DNA of 64,000 nt, taken from positions 1,938,008-2,002,007 of the forward strand of contig NZ_BMDI01000001.1 in the NCBI RefSeq assembly GCF_014635705.1, written 5' to 3'. The stretch is from Oxalicibacterium faecigallinarum (lineage in GTDB: Bacteria > Pseudomonadota > Gammaproteobacteria > Burkholderiales > Burkholderiaceae_D). Position numbers and translations under genes: made by a program. Below the pieces are notes generated by a model. It had not been told where the DNA came from, ran no database searches, and worked only from the letters and a program-made list of their open reading frames with translations. Of this stretch, positions 49,746 to 61,272 are shown in pieces (positions within the stretch are counted from its first letter, which is position 1; the number at the start of each line of letters is the position of its first letter).

Positions 49746-49823
49746 CGCGACGTGGTTGACGGAACGGATTGCCGGATCGAACGTCCATTGTCTGTAATCG
49801 CAACGTAGCAAGTGAGGAAAAAC

Positions 49824-50243
49824 ATGACATCGTGGAAAAAACGATTGGTAACCGTCAGCTGCACTGCAGCCTTGATGCTATCGAGCGTGTCGGCAATGGC
49901 ACTGGATGCGGAAACGCAGGAGGCACTCAAGGATTGCAACAAGACGCAGCTGTCGATGAACATCTGCGCCAGCCATCGCTATGCCCAAGCCGATAAGGCG
50001 CTCAACCAGCAATATCGCGTGACCATGAACAGCAAGGACGTGAAAGGCAAGCAGCGACTGCGCAATGCGCAGCGTGCATGGGTGCAGTTCCGTGACAAGG
50101 ACTGTCTGGCCAGCATTGGCCCACGTGATGCATCCGGATCAATCTGGCCGCTGCTGCAGTACACCTGTCTGGCGGATCATACCGAGCAGCGCATCGAAAG
50201 TTTGAAACTGCAAGCGTGTGGTCTGGAAGGCTGCGCAAAATAA
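49824..50243 (+). CDS. LprI/DUF1311-family secreted protein
   Basis: A 139-residue exported protein. Signal peptide about MTSWKKRLVTVSCTAALMLS ending SAMA. The mature part has four or more cysteines in the LprI-type pattern (LKDCNKTQLSMNICASHRYAQADKALN, then AWVQFRDKDCL). Some relatives inhibit lysozyme. GAGGA precedes ATG 49824. The stop overlaps the next start by one base. Confidence 0.85.
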   Translation: MTSWKKRLVTVSCTAALMLSSVSAMALDAETQEALKDCNKTQLSMNICASHRYAQADKALNQQYRVTMNSKDVKGKQRLRNAQRAWVQFRDKDCLASIGPRDASGSIWPLLQYTCLADHTEQRIESLKLQACGLEGCAK

Positions 50244-50701
50244 TGGCGCCAATCGACTGGCAATGGGCGCCACTGGACGAGCTGGATGGGCGCGCCGTAC
50301 ACGCAATGCTGCGACTGCGCCAGCAGGTGTTTGTACTCGAACAAACCTGTTTGTATCCAGACATTGATGCACTGGATCTCGAAGCCCATCATTTGCTCGG
50401 ATGGCAGAGGGTGGATGGCGTACGCACACTTCGTGCATATCTGCGCTGCATCCCGCCCGGGGCGCATTACGACGAAATCGCGATCGGCCGTGTGCTGACT
50501 GCCGAGGAGGTTCGTGGTCAGGGTTGGGGAAGCGCGTTGATGAACGAAGGTATTCGCCGGGCCGAGGCGCAATTTCCCAGGCATCGGATACGCATTTCGG
50601 CGCAGGCTCATCTGGAACGGTTTTACACCGGTTTCGGGTTTGCGCGCGTATCCGACATTTATCTGGAAGACGAGATCCCCCATATCGCCATGCAGCGTTG
50701 A
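50243..50701 (+). CDS. ElaA-type GNAT acetyltransferase
   Basis: A 152-residue GNAT-fold N-acetyltransferase like ElaA. Features are LRLRQQVFVLEQTCLYPDIDALD, the acetyl-CoA-binding RVLTAEEVRGQGWGSALM and the C-terminal LERFYTGFGF. The substrate is unknown. It starts at ATG 50243, overlapping the stop of the preceding gene, so the two are cotranslated. Confidence 0.88.
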   Translation: MAPIDWQWAPLDELDGRAVHAMLRLRQQVFVLEQTCLYPDIDALDLEAHHLLGWQRVDGVRTLRAYLRCIPPGAHYDEIAIGRVLTAEEVRGQGWGSALMNEGIRRAEAQFPRHRIRISAQAHLERFYTGFGFARVSDIYLEDEIPHIAMQR

Positions 50702-50740
50702 CAACGGCGTCGCGCGGCAAAACACGCTCAAACGCATTGC

Positions 50741-50777
50741 AATCATTTCATACGAATTCATTTGCATTCGAATGATT
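50741..50777. promoter_or_regulatory. Nested inverted repeats overlapping the ectR promoter
   Basis: AATCATT (50741-50747) and CGAAT (50753-50757) are repeated inverted as ATTCG (50766-50770) and AATGATT (50771-50777). The second arm includes the palindrome CATTCGAATG (50765-50774) and touches the -35 of the ectR promoter. It is a candidate EctR operator. Confidence 0.45.
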
Positions 50778-50805
50778 TGACATCAATCGACATCCGACGT
50801 ATAAT
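50777..50805 (+). promoter_or_regulatory. Perfect-consensus sigma70 promoter of ectR
   Basis: TTGACA (50777-50782), a 17-bp spacer and TATAAT (50800-50805) match the sigma70 consensus exactly. It is about 55 bp upstream of the ectR start. Confidence 0.85.
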
Positions 50806-50859
50806 AATTGCTCTTTTATAAACAGGGACATCAGAAAAACAGGAAAATGTGAGGTAGTT

Positions 50860-51378
50860 GTGAAGCGGCGCGACACAGAAACAACAGATATCGCTACACT
50901 CGCGTTCATGAATGACATCGCTCAACTTGTTGCCGTAAATGACTCGATTCGCATCCTGCAAAGCGTTCGCCGGATTGCGCAGTGCGTTGAGCACCATTCG
51001 AAACGTTTGGCCGTCACCCACAACATCACATCGCCACAACTTGTGGCACTTCTTGCAATAGCCCAGATGGGACCCAGCACGCTCAAGGCAATCGGGCGCG
51101 CTATCCAGCTCAGTCCAAGCACGGTCGTCGGTATCGTTGATCGTCTGGAAGAAAAAGGGCTGGTCCATCGCCAGCGTGACACGCGCGATCGCCGCAATGT
51201 TTTTGTCGCGGTGACAGCAGCCGGTCAGACCGTTTTGGCCAATGCACCATCGGCCTTGCCCAACGGGTTTGGCAGTGCCCTTGGTGCATTGCCAGAATCA
51301 GACCGGCAGGCACTCGTTGTGTCACTGGAACAGTTTGCTACTTTGCTGGAAGCCAAAATACCGGCAGAGCCTGCATAA
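50860..51378 (+). CDS. ectR: MarR-family regulator of ectoine synthesis (EctR-like)
   Basis: A 172-residue MarR regulator. The winged HTH is clear (TSPQLVALLAIAQM, GRAIQLSPSTVVGIVDRLEEKGLVHRQRDTRDRRNV). It is directly upstream of ectABCD in the same orientation, as EctR is in many ectoine producers, where it represses the operon and itself. The start is GTG 50860 with GAGG in front; an internal ATG at 50908 is possible. A perfect sigma70 promoter and inverted repeats upstream fit a strong promoter held down by autorepression. Confidence 0.85.
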   Translation: MKRRDTETTDIATLAFMNDIAQLVAVNDSIRILQSVRRIAQCVEHHSKRLAVTHNITSPQLVALLAIAQMGPSTLKAIGRAIQLSPSTVVGIVDRLEEKGLVHRQRDTRDRRNVFVAVTAAGQTVLANAPSALPNGFGSALGALPESDRQALVVSLEQFATLLEAKIPAEPA

Positions 51379-51499
51379 GGTTTCAAGCAGGTAAGTCGCC
51401 TGGCTGGTACACGGCGTTTTTCTGATTTCCTTTTTTTGAATGAGTGTAACTGCGGCAAACTTTGTCGCGGGGATCGCTTTTTCTCAACAAGGAGAAAGC

Positions 51500-53866
<2,367 letters not shown>

Positions 53867-53878
53867 AGGAGACTTACC

Positions 53879-54799
53879 ATGCTTTCACAGGACGTTTACC
53901 CCACACGGACACCCAAGAGCGCCGCGATTCTGGCGCGTCAGGATCCGATCGTGTACGGCCGCAAAAGCAGTGAGCCACAAGTCACACGATTAAATGCCAC
54001 ACAGCGTGCCGCCTACGAGCAGGACGGGTTTCTGCTGATGCCGGATCTGTTTGACAAGAACGAAGTCGAATTCCTGTTTGATGCCATGCAGCACATGCGC
54101 GAAGACTTCACCAATGCCGGCCGCAAGGAAGTGATTGCCGAGCCGGGTAGTGGCGAAGTGCGTTCGATCTTCAACGTGCATCGCCTCAACGACATCTTTG
54201 CCAATCTCGTGCGTGACCCGCGCGTGCTGAACGTGGCACGCGAGATTCTGGGCAGCGAAGTCTATATTCATCAATCGCGCATCAACTACAAGCCAGGCTT
54301 CAATGGCAAAGAGTTTTACTGGCATTCCGATTTTGAAACCTGGCATAGCGAAGACGGCATGCCTGCCATGCGTGCCTTGAGCTGCTCGATCCTGCTGACC
54401 GATAACAGCGAAGCCAATGGTCCGCTGATGGTGATTCCTGGTTCGCACCAGCACTATGTGTCGTGCATGGGCGAGACGCCGGATGAAAACTATAAGAAGT
54501 CATTGAAGAAGCAGGAAGTCGGCGTGCCGGATGAAATTCTGCTGCGCTATCTGGCGGATATGGGTGGCATCAAGTCATGTACGGGCAAGGCTGGCTCGGT
54601 GATCTTCTTCGACTGCAATACGATGCACGGCTCGAACAGCAATATCTCGCCGTTCCCGCGCAGCAACGTGTTCTTTGTCTATAACAGTATCGACAATCAG
54701 TTGCAGTCACCGATCAACGGGCTGGTGCCACGGCCGGAGTTCGTGGCTGCACGTGAAGGGATTCAGCCCTTGAGTCCTGAACCGCTGGATGTGGATTGA
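53879..54799 (+). CDS. ectD: Ectoine 5-hydroxylase
   Basis: A 306-residue Fe(II)/2-oxoglutarate oxygenase that converts ectoine to 5-hydroxyectoine. The EctD signature FYWHSDFETWHSEDGMP contains the first metal His and Asp; the second His is in DCNTMHGSNSN. It follows ectC by 12 bases with AAGGAG. The dedicated aspartokinase (ask_ect) seen in some ectoine operons is absent here. Confidence 0.96.
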   Translation: MLSQDVYPTRTPKSAAILARQDPIVYGRKSSEPQVTRLNATQRAAYEQDGFLLMPDLFDKNEVEFLFDAMQHMREDFTNAGRKEVIAEPGSGEVRSIFNVHRLNDIFANLVRDPRVLNVAREILGSEVYIHQSRINYKPGFNGKEFYWHSDFETWHSEDGMPAMRALSCSILLTDNSEANGPLMVIPGSHQHYVSCMGETPDENYKKSLKKQEVGVPDEILLRYLADMGGIKSCTGKAGSVIFFDCNTMHGSNSNISPFPRSNVFFVYNSIDNQLQSPINGLVPRPEFVAAREGIQPLSPEPLDVD

Positions 54800-54814
54800 G
54801 TCTGTCCTGTATGC

Positions 54815-54841
54815 AACCGGCGCTCGCATGCGCCGGTTTTT
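54815..54841 (+). terminator. Rho-independent terminator of the ectoine operon
   Basis: AACCGGCGC (54815-54823), loop TCGCAT, GCGCCGGTT (54830-54838), then T residues. Confidence 0.92.
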
Positions 54842-54890
54842 ATTTGTGCCGTGACGCGTCGCGTCATGGCGTTGTCTGTCCGAGAGTCTG

Positions 54891-55508
54891 ATGGAAGATC
54901 CGTATCTGCGTTCGTTCGCGCTGTTCTTTGCGCTCTTCAACCCGTTTCTGATGAGCATCTATCTGCTCGATCTGATTCGCGGGCTGCCGACGCGGATATT
55001 TTCGGGTGTGCTGGTACGTGGCAGCTTGATCAGCGCAACGGTGTTCATCCTGTTCGCATGGGGTGGTGAGGCATTCTTCCGCGATTATCTGCAAGTGCGC
55101 TTTGCCTCGTTCCAGATCTTTGGCGGCATCATTTTCCTGCTGATCGGCCTGCGCTACGTATTCTCCGGTGCGCATGCGATTACAGCGATGCGCGACAACC
55201 CGAGTGCGATGGCAGGGAGCGTGGCGATGCCGATCATGATCGGTCCGGGCACGGTCAGTGCCTCGGTGGTGATCGGCACGCGTTTGCCGCTGGGCGGGGC
55301 TGCCGCCGTGATTATTGGCACGCTGGCGTTGACAGTCACGATACTGGTGGTCATGAAGGTGCTGCACGACAAACTGAAGGAACGTCATGCTGCCATGACC
55401 GATCGCTACATCGATCTGGTCGGCCGGATGTCGGCGCTGCTGATCGGCACCATCGCCATCGACATGATCATTACCGGACTGGCGAGCTCGGGCTTCATTC
55501 CCGAATAA
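54891..55508 (+). CDS. MarC/YhgN-family membrane protein
   Basis: A 205-residue protein with six predicted membrane helices belonging to the MarC family (NPFLMSIYLLDLIRGLP, FGGIIFLLIGLRYV, AMPIMIGPGTVSASVVIGT). The transported substrate of the family is not established; an early link to multiple antibiotic resistance did not hold. Monocistronic after the ectoine terminator. Confidence 0.87.
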   Translation: MEDPYLRSFALFFALFNPFLMSIYLLDLIRGLPTRIFSGVLVRGSLISATVFILFAWGGEAFFRDYLQVRFASFQIFGGIIFLLIGLRYVFSGAHAITAMRDNPSAMAGSVAMPIMIGPGTVSASVVIGTRLPLGGAAAVIIGTLALTVTILVVMKVLHDKLKERHAAMTDRYIDLVGRMSALLIGTIAIDMIITGLASSGFIPE

Positions 55509-55525
55509 CGCAGTCGATAGGACCT

Positions 55526-56071
55526 TTACTTCGATGCGCTGACGAAATCCGGCGAAGACAGCGGATCAAAATCGATCCAGTCGCCATCGACGATCTGACC
55601 TTGTGCCCGTTCCAGACAAGTACCGCCCGCGGCGCGCAAGGTTTCAATGGCCCGCCGCTCCTCTTCGGCATCAGTCACGCTGACGGCAACCAGCATGCCG
55701 GATTGCCGGACTGGCGGAATGTCCTTGTCTTCATCCGTTTGTGACAGCGAACCGATCAGGGATCCGATGTGAGCGCCCACTAAAGCGCCAGCGACTGCAC
55801 CTAAAGGACCGGTTGCCGGGGCGGTGGCTGCCCCTGCCGCGGCACCGGCGGCACCGCCCACACCCATGCCTGCGACGCTGCCCTTGTCGACGTCTTCCGC
55901 GCCAGGCGACTCGTCGCGGTCACCGCCGACCGGGTATTGATCATGCTGGCCGGCCGGGTTGACGTAAAACGACGTGATCTGCGCGGGCGGCGCACCAGCC
56001 TGTTCCAGCGCGGCAATGGCGTGTTGTACTGCGTCTTGCTGGGCGAAGCGCCCGGCGATGATGGTTGTCAT
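55526..56071 (-). CDS. Glycine-zipper stress-type protein
   Basis: A 181-residue protein with a short alpha/beta N-terminal part (MTTIIAGRFAQQDAVQHAIAALEQAG), a Gly/Ala-rich zipper in the middle (about 78-118, GMGVGGAAGAAAGAATAPA) that can insert in a membrane, and a C-terminal part resembling a ferredoxin-like fold. Relatives are annotated as general stress proteins. AAGGAGAGGC precedes ATG 56071. Converges on the MarC gene with 17 bases between. Confidence 0.72.
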   Translation of the reverse strand: MTTIIAGRFAQQDAVQHAIAALEQAGAPPAQITSFYVNPAGQHDQYPVGGDRDESPGAEDVDKGSVAGMGVGGAAGAAAGAATAPATGPLGAVAGALVGAHIGSLIGSLSQTDEDKDIPPVRQSGMLVAVSVTDAEEERRAIETLRAAGGTCLERAQGQIVDGDWIDFDPLSSPDFVSASK

Positions 56072-56385
56072 GTCTGCCTCTCCTTGCGTTGGTATTTCAA
56101 CGGGATGCATCTATGCACATGCAGTCTGGCTGCATGCATGAAACCGTACAGCGCACCTTAAAACCCGGTTCGGATGATGTCCGTTCGCTACCGCACCAGC
56201 CAGTTGTTGCGGCCAGGAGACAGGCCCGCCACGCCTGCCAGAGACAGGCGAGTGCGCTGCGCAAATATTTTGAAAGCCGCCTCGCCTTTTTTTCAACGCC
56301 TGTGGAATACTGATTTTCGAAGGCTATTGGTCTTCGTAACAAATAAAACTACAAAGTCAGACAACATCAATATTGGAGGAGCATC
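56072..56385. other. Gene-free region between divergent genes
   Basis: Holds promoters for the stress-type protein (minus) and the BON lipoprotein (plus). The inverted repeat CATGCAG-N5-CTGCATG is at 56118-56136. A CTCGCC followed by seven T (56281-56293) could end a small RNA with GGCGAG at 56247-56252, but the loop is long and this is weak. Confidence 0.4.
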
Positions 56386-56724
56386 ATGAAGCAGATTCAA
56401 CGTGCTTTGGCACTGGCCGTCTTTGCATCGTTTCTCGCAGGTTGTGCATCGACAGCAAAAGAAGAAAAGAAAGAAATGAAACCGGCCGCTGCACCAGCTG
56501 CGGCGGCATCGCCGGCTGACGCCGCAACCAAGAAAGATGTGGAAGCCGCGATCGCCAAGGAAGATCAGCTCAAGGGCAGCAAGATCGCCGTGGCTGCCAA
56601 GGATGGCGAAGTCACTCTGACTGGTGAAGTGAAGAATGACTGGCTGAAGTATCTGGCGGAAGAAACCGCCAAGAAGGCCAAATCGGTCAAATCCGTCAAG
56701 AACTCGATCAAGGTTCCAGACTGA
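56386..56724 (+). CDS. BON-domain lipoprotein
   Basis: A 112-residue outer-envelope lipoprotein. The signal peptide ends in lipobox LAGC (Cys20), followed by a charged Ala/Pro-rich linker and one BON domain (about 48-112, KKDVEAAIAKEDQLKGSKIAVAAKDGEVTLTGEV). Similar proteins respond to envelope or osmotic stress. GGAGG precedes the start. Terminator follows at 56751. Confidence 0.88.
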   Translation: MKQIQRALALAVFASFLAGCASTAKEEKKEMKPAAAPAAAASPADAATKKDVEAAIAKEDQLKGSKIAVAAKDGEVTLTGEVKNDWLKYLAEETAKKAKSVKSVKNSIKVPD

Positions 56725-56750
56725 TTGCCAATCAAGACAGGCACCAAATG

Positions 56751-56778
56751 AAAAACGCCGGTATGTCCGGCGTTTTTT
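56751..56778 (+). terminator. Rho-independent terminator of the BON lipoprotein gene
   Basis: AAAAACGCCGG (56751-56761), loop TATGT, CCGGCGTTTTT (56767-56777). A and T runs on both sides could also serve the convergent minus-strand gene. Confidence 0.92.
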
Positions 56779-56803
56779 TATGGCGGGTCCATTAACGGTT
56801 CGA

Positions 56804-57277
56804 TCACATCGGCGGTGCCAGCCGACCCTCTTCCGCCAGCTGGCGAATGATCTTGATGGTGTCGACATCGGCTTCCTGATAGGCCGAACGGCGGAACTCG
56901 TTGTAGAACGCGTCCATATCGTCTTCGGTCTTGCCGCTGTCATACACAAAGCGGACAAACAGCGCGCCCGGTTGTGGTTCTTCAATGCTGACGACCAGAC
57001 TGGAGTCCGGAATATCGCCCTGTGCAGGCACGCTGTAATGCACGCTCTGTTGCGGCACATATGTCACGGTGTCGTGCACGTGCAGATCGTTGTAACGCAG
57101 CACGCGTGCGACGCTGGTGTCGTCACGCGGCTCCAGCGTGCAGTCATCCAGCCAAGGCACGAACAGCTTGGGCGATTCTGCGCGCATGACTAATCCGCGC
57201 CACAACTGATCGCGCGTCAATGTGTCAATCAGCGGGTTAAGCGGGTCGTTGATTTCAATCAGATGTTCAAATTGCAT
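56804..57277 (-). CDS. DUF1857/SRPBCC-like protein
   Basis: A 157-residue cytoplasmic protein of a START/SRPBCC-like family (DUF1857): MQFEHLIEINDPLNPLIDTL, then QLWRGLVMRAESPKLFVPWLD. The role is unknown; the fold usually binds a hydrophobic ligand. ATG 57277 is chosen because the family begins with this segment; an upstream in-frame start at 57334 adds untypical residues. Confidence 0.75.
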   Translation of the reverse strand: MQFEHLIEINDPLNPLIDTLTRDQLWRGLVMRAESPKLFVPWLDDCTLEPRDDTSVARVLRYNDLHVHDTVTYVPQQSVHYSVPAQGDIPDSSLVVSIEEPQPGALFVRFVYDSGKTEDDMDAFYNEFRRSAYQEADVDTIKIIRQLAEEGRLAPPM

Positions 57278-57481
57278 GGTGCGATCACAGTCGAGAGTTT
57301 GATGACATTGTACTGTGTCGCTGCGGGGGAACAATGCGTGTCAGTACGCGCTGGTGCTTTCTGATGCCCATGGTTGTATTGACAGAGCAACAAGCAATGA
57401 GGTGCGAGCCGGCGCGCTGATACAATGAAGCGCTTGTGCATTTCTTTTGCTATGCCTTTGTTGTCCGTCTGATCACCCCCG

Positions 57482-59536
57482 ATGTCATCCTCTGCACACG
57501 CTTCCACTCATGGTCTGAATGCACCACAGCGCGAAGCCATCCATTACATGGATGGGCCGTGTCTGGTGCTGGCTGGCGCCGGTTCGGGCAAGACGCGCGT
57601 AATCACGACCAAGATTGCCAGTCTGATCGAGCAGCACGGTTACGACCCCAAAAACATCGCCGCGCTGACCTTTACCAACAAGGCTGCGCTGGAAATGCAG
57701 GAGCGCATCGCCAAGCTGCTCAAGGAACCCAAACAAGCCAAGCAACTGACGGTCAGTACCTTTCACTCGCTGGGCGTCAAGATCCTGCGGCAGGAAGCCA
57801 AGGAGCTTGGCCTCAAGGATCGTTTTTCGATCATGGATAGCGACGACTGTTTTTCGCTGGTGCAGGATCTCGCCGTTACGACCGACAAGCAATTGATTCG
57901 TCGTATCCAGACCGCGATGTCCTTGTGGAAGAATGGCCTGATCGATCCCGATACCGCACTGCGGCAAGCCAAGGATGAAGACGAGGCGCAAGCAGCACGC
58001 GTATACGCGAGTTACGTCGCCACGCTGTCGGCGTATCAGGCAGTCGATTTCGATGACCTGATTCGCCTGCCGGTCGAGCTGTTCCGCAATAATGAAGCGG
58101 TGCGCGATAAATGGCAGCGTCGTTTGCGCTATCTGCTGGTCGATGAATATCAGGACACCAACACCTGTCAGTACGAGCTGGTCAAGTTGCTGGTCACGGG
58201 TCTGGGCAAGAAGCCGATGTTTACGGCCGTGGGCGATGACGATCAGGCGATCTACGCTTGGCGTGGTGCGACGATCGAAAACCTCAAGCAGTTGCAGGTC
58301 GACTTTCCCGATCTGCGGGTGATCAAGCTCGAGCAGAATTACCGTTCGAGTACACGCATTCTGCAGGCAGCCAACTCGGTCATTGCCAACAATCCAAAAC
58401 TGTTTGAGAAGTCCTTGTGGTCCGAGCATGGCCTTGGCGATCCGGTCAAGGTGCTTGGCATGCAGGACGACGAGCAGGAGGCCGAGCAGGTTGCCATCAT
58501 GCTGTCGGCACACAAGTTCGAGCGACGCGCCAAATTTTCCGATTACGCAATCCTCTATCGCGGCAATCATCAGGCGCGCGTGATCGAGCAGGCACTGCGC
58601 AAGGAACGCATCCCCTACACGATCTCCGGCGGACAGAGTTTTTTCGATCGAGCCGAAATCAAGGACATCATTGCCTACCTGCGACTGATCGCGAACGAAG
58701 ATGATGATCCTGCATTCATCCGCGCGGTGACGACACCCAAGCGCGGCGTTGGACAATCGACGCTGGAGACACTGGGCGCTTTTGCCGGACAATGGCAATG
58801 CTCGCTGTTCGAGGCTGTCTTCAAGGGCGGGCTCGAAGCCAAGCTGGCAGATCGGCAACTGGCTCCGTTGCGCGAGTTCTGTACCTTCATCAACAATCTC
58901 GAAGCCCACGCCCATCGCGAAGGCCATGCCGCATCGCTGCTCGATGACATGATGAAGGAAATCAATTACGAAGCCTATCTGTACGATAACTTTGACGACA
59001 GGCAGGCGCAGGCACGCTGGCAAAACGTGATCGATTTCACGACCTGGTTGAAGGAAAAAGGCAGCGGCGGCAAAGATGGCACCGAGGATGAGCGCAGTCT
59101 GCTCGATCTGACGCAGATGGTGGCGCTGATGACCATGCTCGAAGGCAAGGATGAAGAGCCGGATGCGGTGCGCATGTCCACGCTGCATGCCTCCAAGGGG
59201 CTGGAATTTCCCCACGTGTTTCTGGTTGGCGTGGAAGAAGGCATCCTGCCGCACAAGGGCGATCCCGATGCGCCGGTTGACACGCTCGGTGCGCGTATCG
59301 AGGAAGAGCGTCGACTGATGTATGTCGGCATCACGCGTGCCCAACGTTCGCTGCATGTGACGTGGTGTAAAAAGCGCAAGCGTGCGCGTGAATACGTGCA
59401 TTGCGATGTCTCGCGGTTTATCAAGGAGATGAAGCTGGATGAAGGCGATGCCGTGCCGACCGAAGAGGAAGTCATCACGCCGCAAAACCGGCTCGCCAAC
59501 CTCAAGGCTTTGCTGCAAAAGCCCAAGGTCGCCTGA
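57482..59536 (+). CDS. rep: ATP-dependent DNA helicase Rep
   Basis: A 684-residue superfamily 1A 3'-5' helicase. Walker A is AGAGSGKT (31-38); motif Ia ALTFTNKAALEM; motif II DEYQDTN; motif III GDDDQAIYAWRGA; motif V VRMSTLHASKGLEFPHVF; motif VI VGITRAQ. The sequence is closer in style to Rep than to UvrD. It helps forks pass protein blocks and works with priA-type restart. Confidence 0.93.
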   Translation: MSSSAHASTHGLNAPQREAIHYMDGPCLVLAGAGSGKTRVITTKIASLIEQHGYDPKNIAALTFTNKAALEMQERIAKLLKEPKQAKQLTVSTFHSLGVKILRQEAKELGLKDRFSIMDSDDCFSLVQDLAVTTDKQLIRRIQTAMSLWKNGLIDPDTALRQAKDEDEAQAARVYASYVATLSAYQAVDFDDLIRLPVELFRNNEAVRDKWQRRLRYLLVDEYQDTNTCQYELVKLLVTGLGKKPMFTAVGDDDQAIYAWRGATIENLKQLQVDFPDLRVIKLEQNYRSSTRILQAANSVIANNPKLFEKSLWSEHGLGDPVKVLGMQDDEQEAEQVAIMLSAHKFERRAKFSDYAILYRGNHQARVIEQALRKERIPYTISGGQSFFDRAEIKDIIAYLRLIANEDDDPAFIRAVTTPKRGVGQSTLETLGAFAGQWQCSLFEAVFKGGLEAKLADRQLAPLREFCTFINNLEAHAHREGHAASLLDDMMKEINYEAYLYDNFDDRQAQARWQNVIDFTTWLKEKGSGGKDGTEDERSLLDLTQMVALMTMLEGKDEEPDAVRMSTLHASKGLEFPHVFLVGVEEGILPHKGDPDAPVDTLGARIEEERRLMYVGITRAQRSLHVTWCKKRKRAREYVHCDVSRFIKEMKLDEGDAVPTEEEVITPQNRLANLKALLQKPKVA

Positions 59537-59613
59537 TCGGCCATGGCAATGGCATGGATCATGCGTCGCTTTTTGATTCTTTTTTGCACGCCGCTTGTCG
59601 CATGTCATGACCG

Positions 59614-61050
59614 ATGACTGATTCTGCTCCGACCCCTTCTCCGTTAACAGCACGATCAACGCCGCGCAAAAAGCGCGGACGTCACACGCGTCGCGTCTCG
59701 CGTCATTCCTGGCGCATTGCCGTCTTTCTGGGTGGTGCGGCGGTGGTCGCGCTGTTCTCGCTCGGGTTTGCATGGCTGGCTGAAACCATGCTGCACTTCA
59801 ATCGCGAAATCACGCACGCGCATGGGTGGAGTGCCTTGCTGATGTTGCCGATCGCCTTTGCCGCCATTCGCTGGCTGACGTTGCGCCATGCGCCGGAAGC
59901 GCGTGGTAGCGGTATTCCGCAAGTCATTGCCGCGATGTCGATGCCGGCAGGCAAGGCACAGACCACGCTGGTGTCGTTAAAGCAATCCTTGTGGAAAATC
60001 GTGCTGACGGCAGCCGGCCTGCTGGCTGGCGCCTCGATCGGACGCGAAGGGCCATCGGTGCAGGTCGGTGCCGCGGCGATGCTGGCGTGGGGAAACTGGT
60101 GGCAAAAGCGGCGTCGCTTTGCCGTCGGGTTTCGTCCCGATGCACTGATTGCCGCGGGCGCTGCCGGTGGTCTGGCTGCCGCTTTCAATACGCCGCTGGC
60201 CGGTGTGGTGTTTGCGATTGAAGAGCTCGGGCGCGGTAGCGTGGTGCGCTGGGATCGGCTGGTGATTGCCGCGGTGCTGAGCGCCGGTTTCATTGCTCTC
60301 GCATTGGTTGGCAATAACCCCTACTTTCATATTGATGAAGCCATGCTCACGGCGCATGGATCATGGCAGGCTGTGTTGTTGTGCGCCGTACTCAATGGCG
60401 TGCTGGGCGGGCTGTTTGCCAAAGCCTTATTGGCAGGACCAATGGTTTGGTTGCCCTCGGTTGCGCGTGGCTGGGCGCAGCGGCATCCGGTGTGGCTTGC
60501 CGCACTATGCGGTTTGCTGGTCGCGTTTCTGGGTTTGCTGACGGCCGGGGCAACGTATGGTACCGGCTATGAACAGTCCGCCGCCTTGCTGAACGGGCAA
60601 CCGCTTGAGAGCATGTTATTTGGTCTGGCCAAACTGGGGGCCACGATCCTCTCCTACTTTGCCGGTATTCCGGGCGGTATTTTTACGCCGTCGCTGGCGA
60701 TTGGCACGGGCATCGGCGACAATATCGCTGCACTGCTGCCGGGTGCGGCGGATGGACGGCTGATCGTGTTGTTGTCGATGGCGGGTTTCCTTGCCGCGGC
60801 GACACAATCGCCGATCACGGCTGCGGTGATCGTGATGGAAATGACGCGCAGTCAGGATGTCACATTGCTGCTGCTGGCGACGACCCTGCTGGCCTCATTC
60901 ATTTCAAGACAGTTCTGTCCCAAACCGTTTTATCATGCGGCGGCCCGCAATTTCCGTCGCGATGCCATGCAAAAGCATCAGGCATTGACCACGCAACTGA
61001 GCGGGCAAGCCAATGCGTTATCAGAGAAAACAGAGAAACCCAAAGCATGA
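59614..61050 (+). CDS. ClC-family chloride channel or transporter
   Basis: A 478-residue ClC protein. Selectivity motifs GSGIP (98-102), GREGP (143-147, with the gating Glu145) and GGIFTPSLAIG are all present. The basic N-terminal 35 residues are cytoplasmic. The gating glutamate leaves both exchanger and channel behaviour open. The stop overlaps slyX (ATGA at 61047-61050). Confidence 0.92.
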   Translation: MTDSAPTPSPLTARSTPRKKRGRHTRRVSRHSWRIAVFLGGAAVVALFSLGFAWLAETMLHFNREITHAHGWSALLMLPIAFAAIRWLTLRHAPEARGSGIPQVIAAMSMPAGKAQTTLVSLKQSLWKIVLTAAGLLAGASIGREGPSVQVGAAAMLAWGNWWQKRRRFAVGFRPDALIAAGAAGGLAAAFNTPLAGVVFAIEELGRGSVVRWDRLVIAAVLSAGFIALALVGNNPYFHIDEAMLTAHGSWQAVLLCAVLNGVLGGLFAKALLAGPMVWLPSVARGWAQRHPVWLAALCGLLVAFLGLLTAGATYGTGYEQSAALLNGQPLESMLFGLAKLGATILSYFAGIPGGIFTPSLAIGTGIGDNIAALLPGAADGRLIVLLSMAGFLAAATQSPITAAVIVMEMTRSQDVTLLLLATTLLASFISRQFCPKPFYHAAARNFRRDAMQKHQALTTQLSGQANALSEKTEKPKA

Positions 61051-61250
61051 ACGAAGAACGCATCGTCGATATCGAACTCAAGCTGACGAGCCATGAAGAC
61101 CTGCTCGATACACTCAACAAGACGGTGTATGAGCAGCAACGGAAGATTGAAGAACTGGAAGCGCTCTGCGCGGCGCTGGTACATCGACTGGTCGAATTGC
61201 GCGAAGCGACTGCGCAAACACCGCTCAACGAACCACCACCGCATTACTGA
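61047..61250 (+). CDS. slyX: SlyX-family protein
   Basis: A 67-residue coiled-coil protein: MNEERIVDIELKLTSHEDLL, then YEQQRKIEELEALCAALVHRL, ending PPPHY as SlyX proteins do. The function is unknown. Coupled to the ClC gene by four bases; a DUF2288 gene follows after 22. Confidence 0.92.
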   Translation: MNEERIVDIELKLTSHEDLLDTLNKTVYEQQRKIEELEALCAALVHRLVELREATAQTPLNEPPPHY

Positions 61251-61272
61251 GCCAATTTTTTTACCGAACACC

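Noticed and set aside
57485-59773. A 762-codon minus-strand frame antisense to rep
   Set aside because: Shadow of rep; no ribosome site and no family features.
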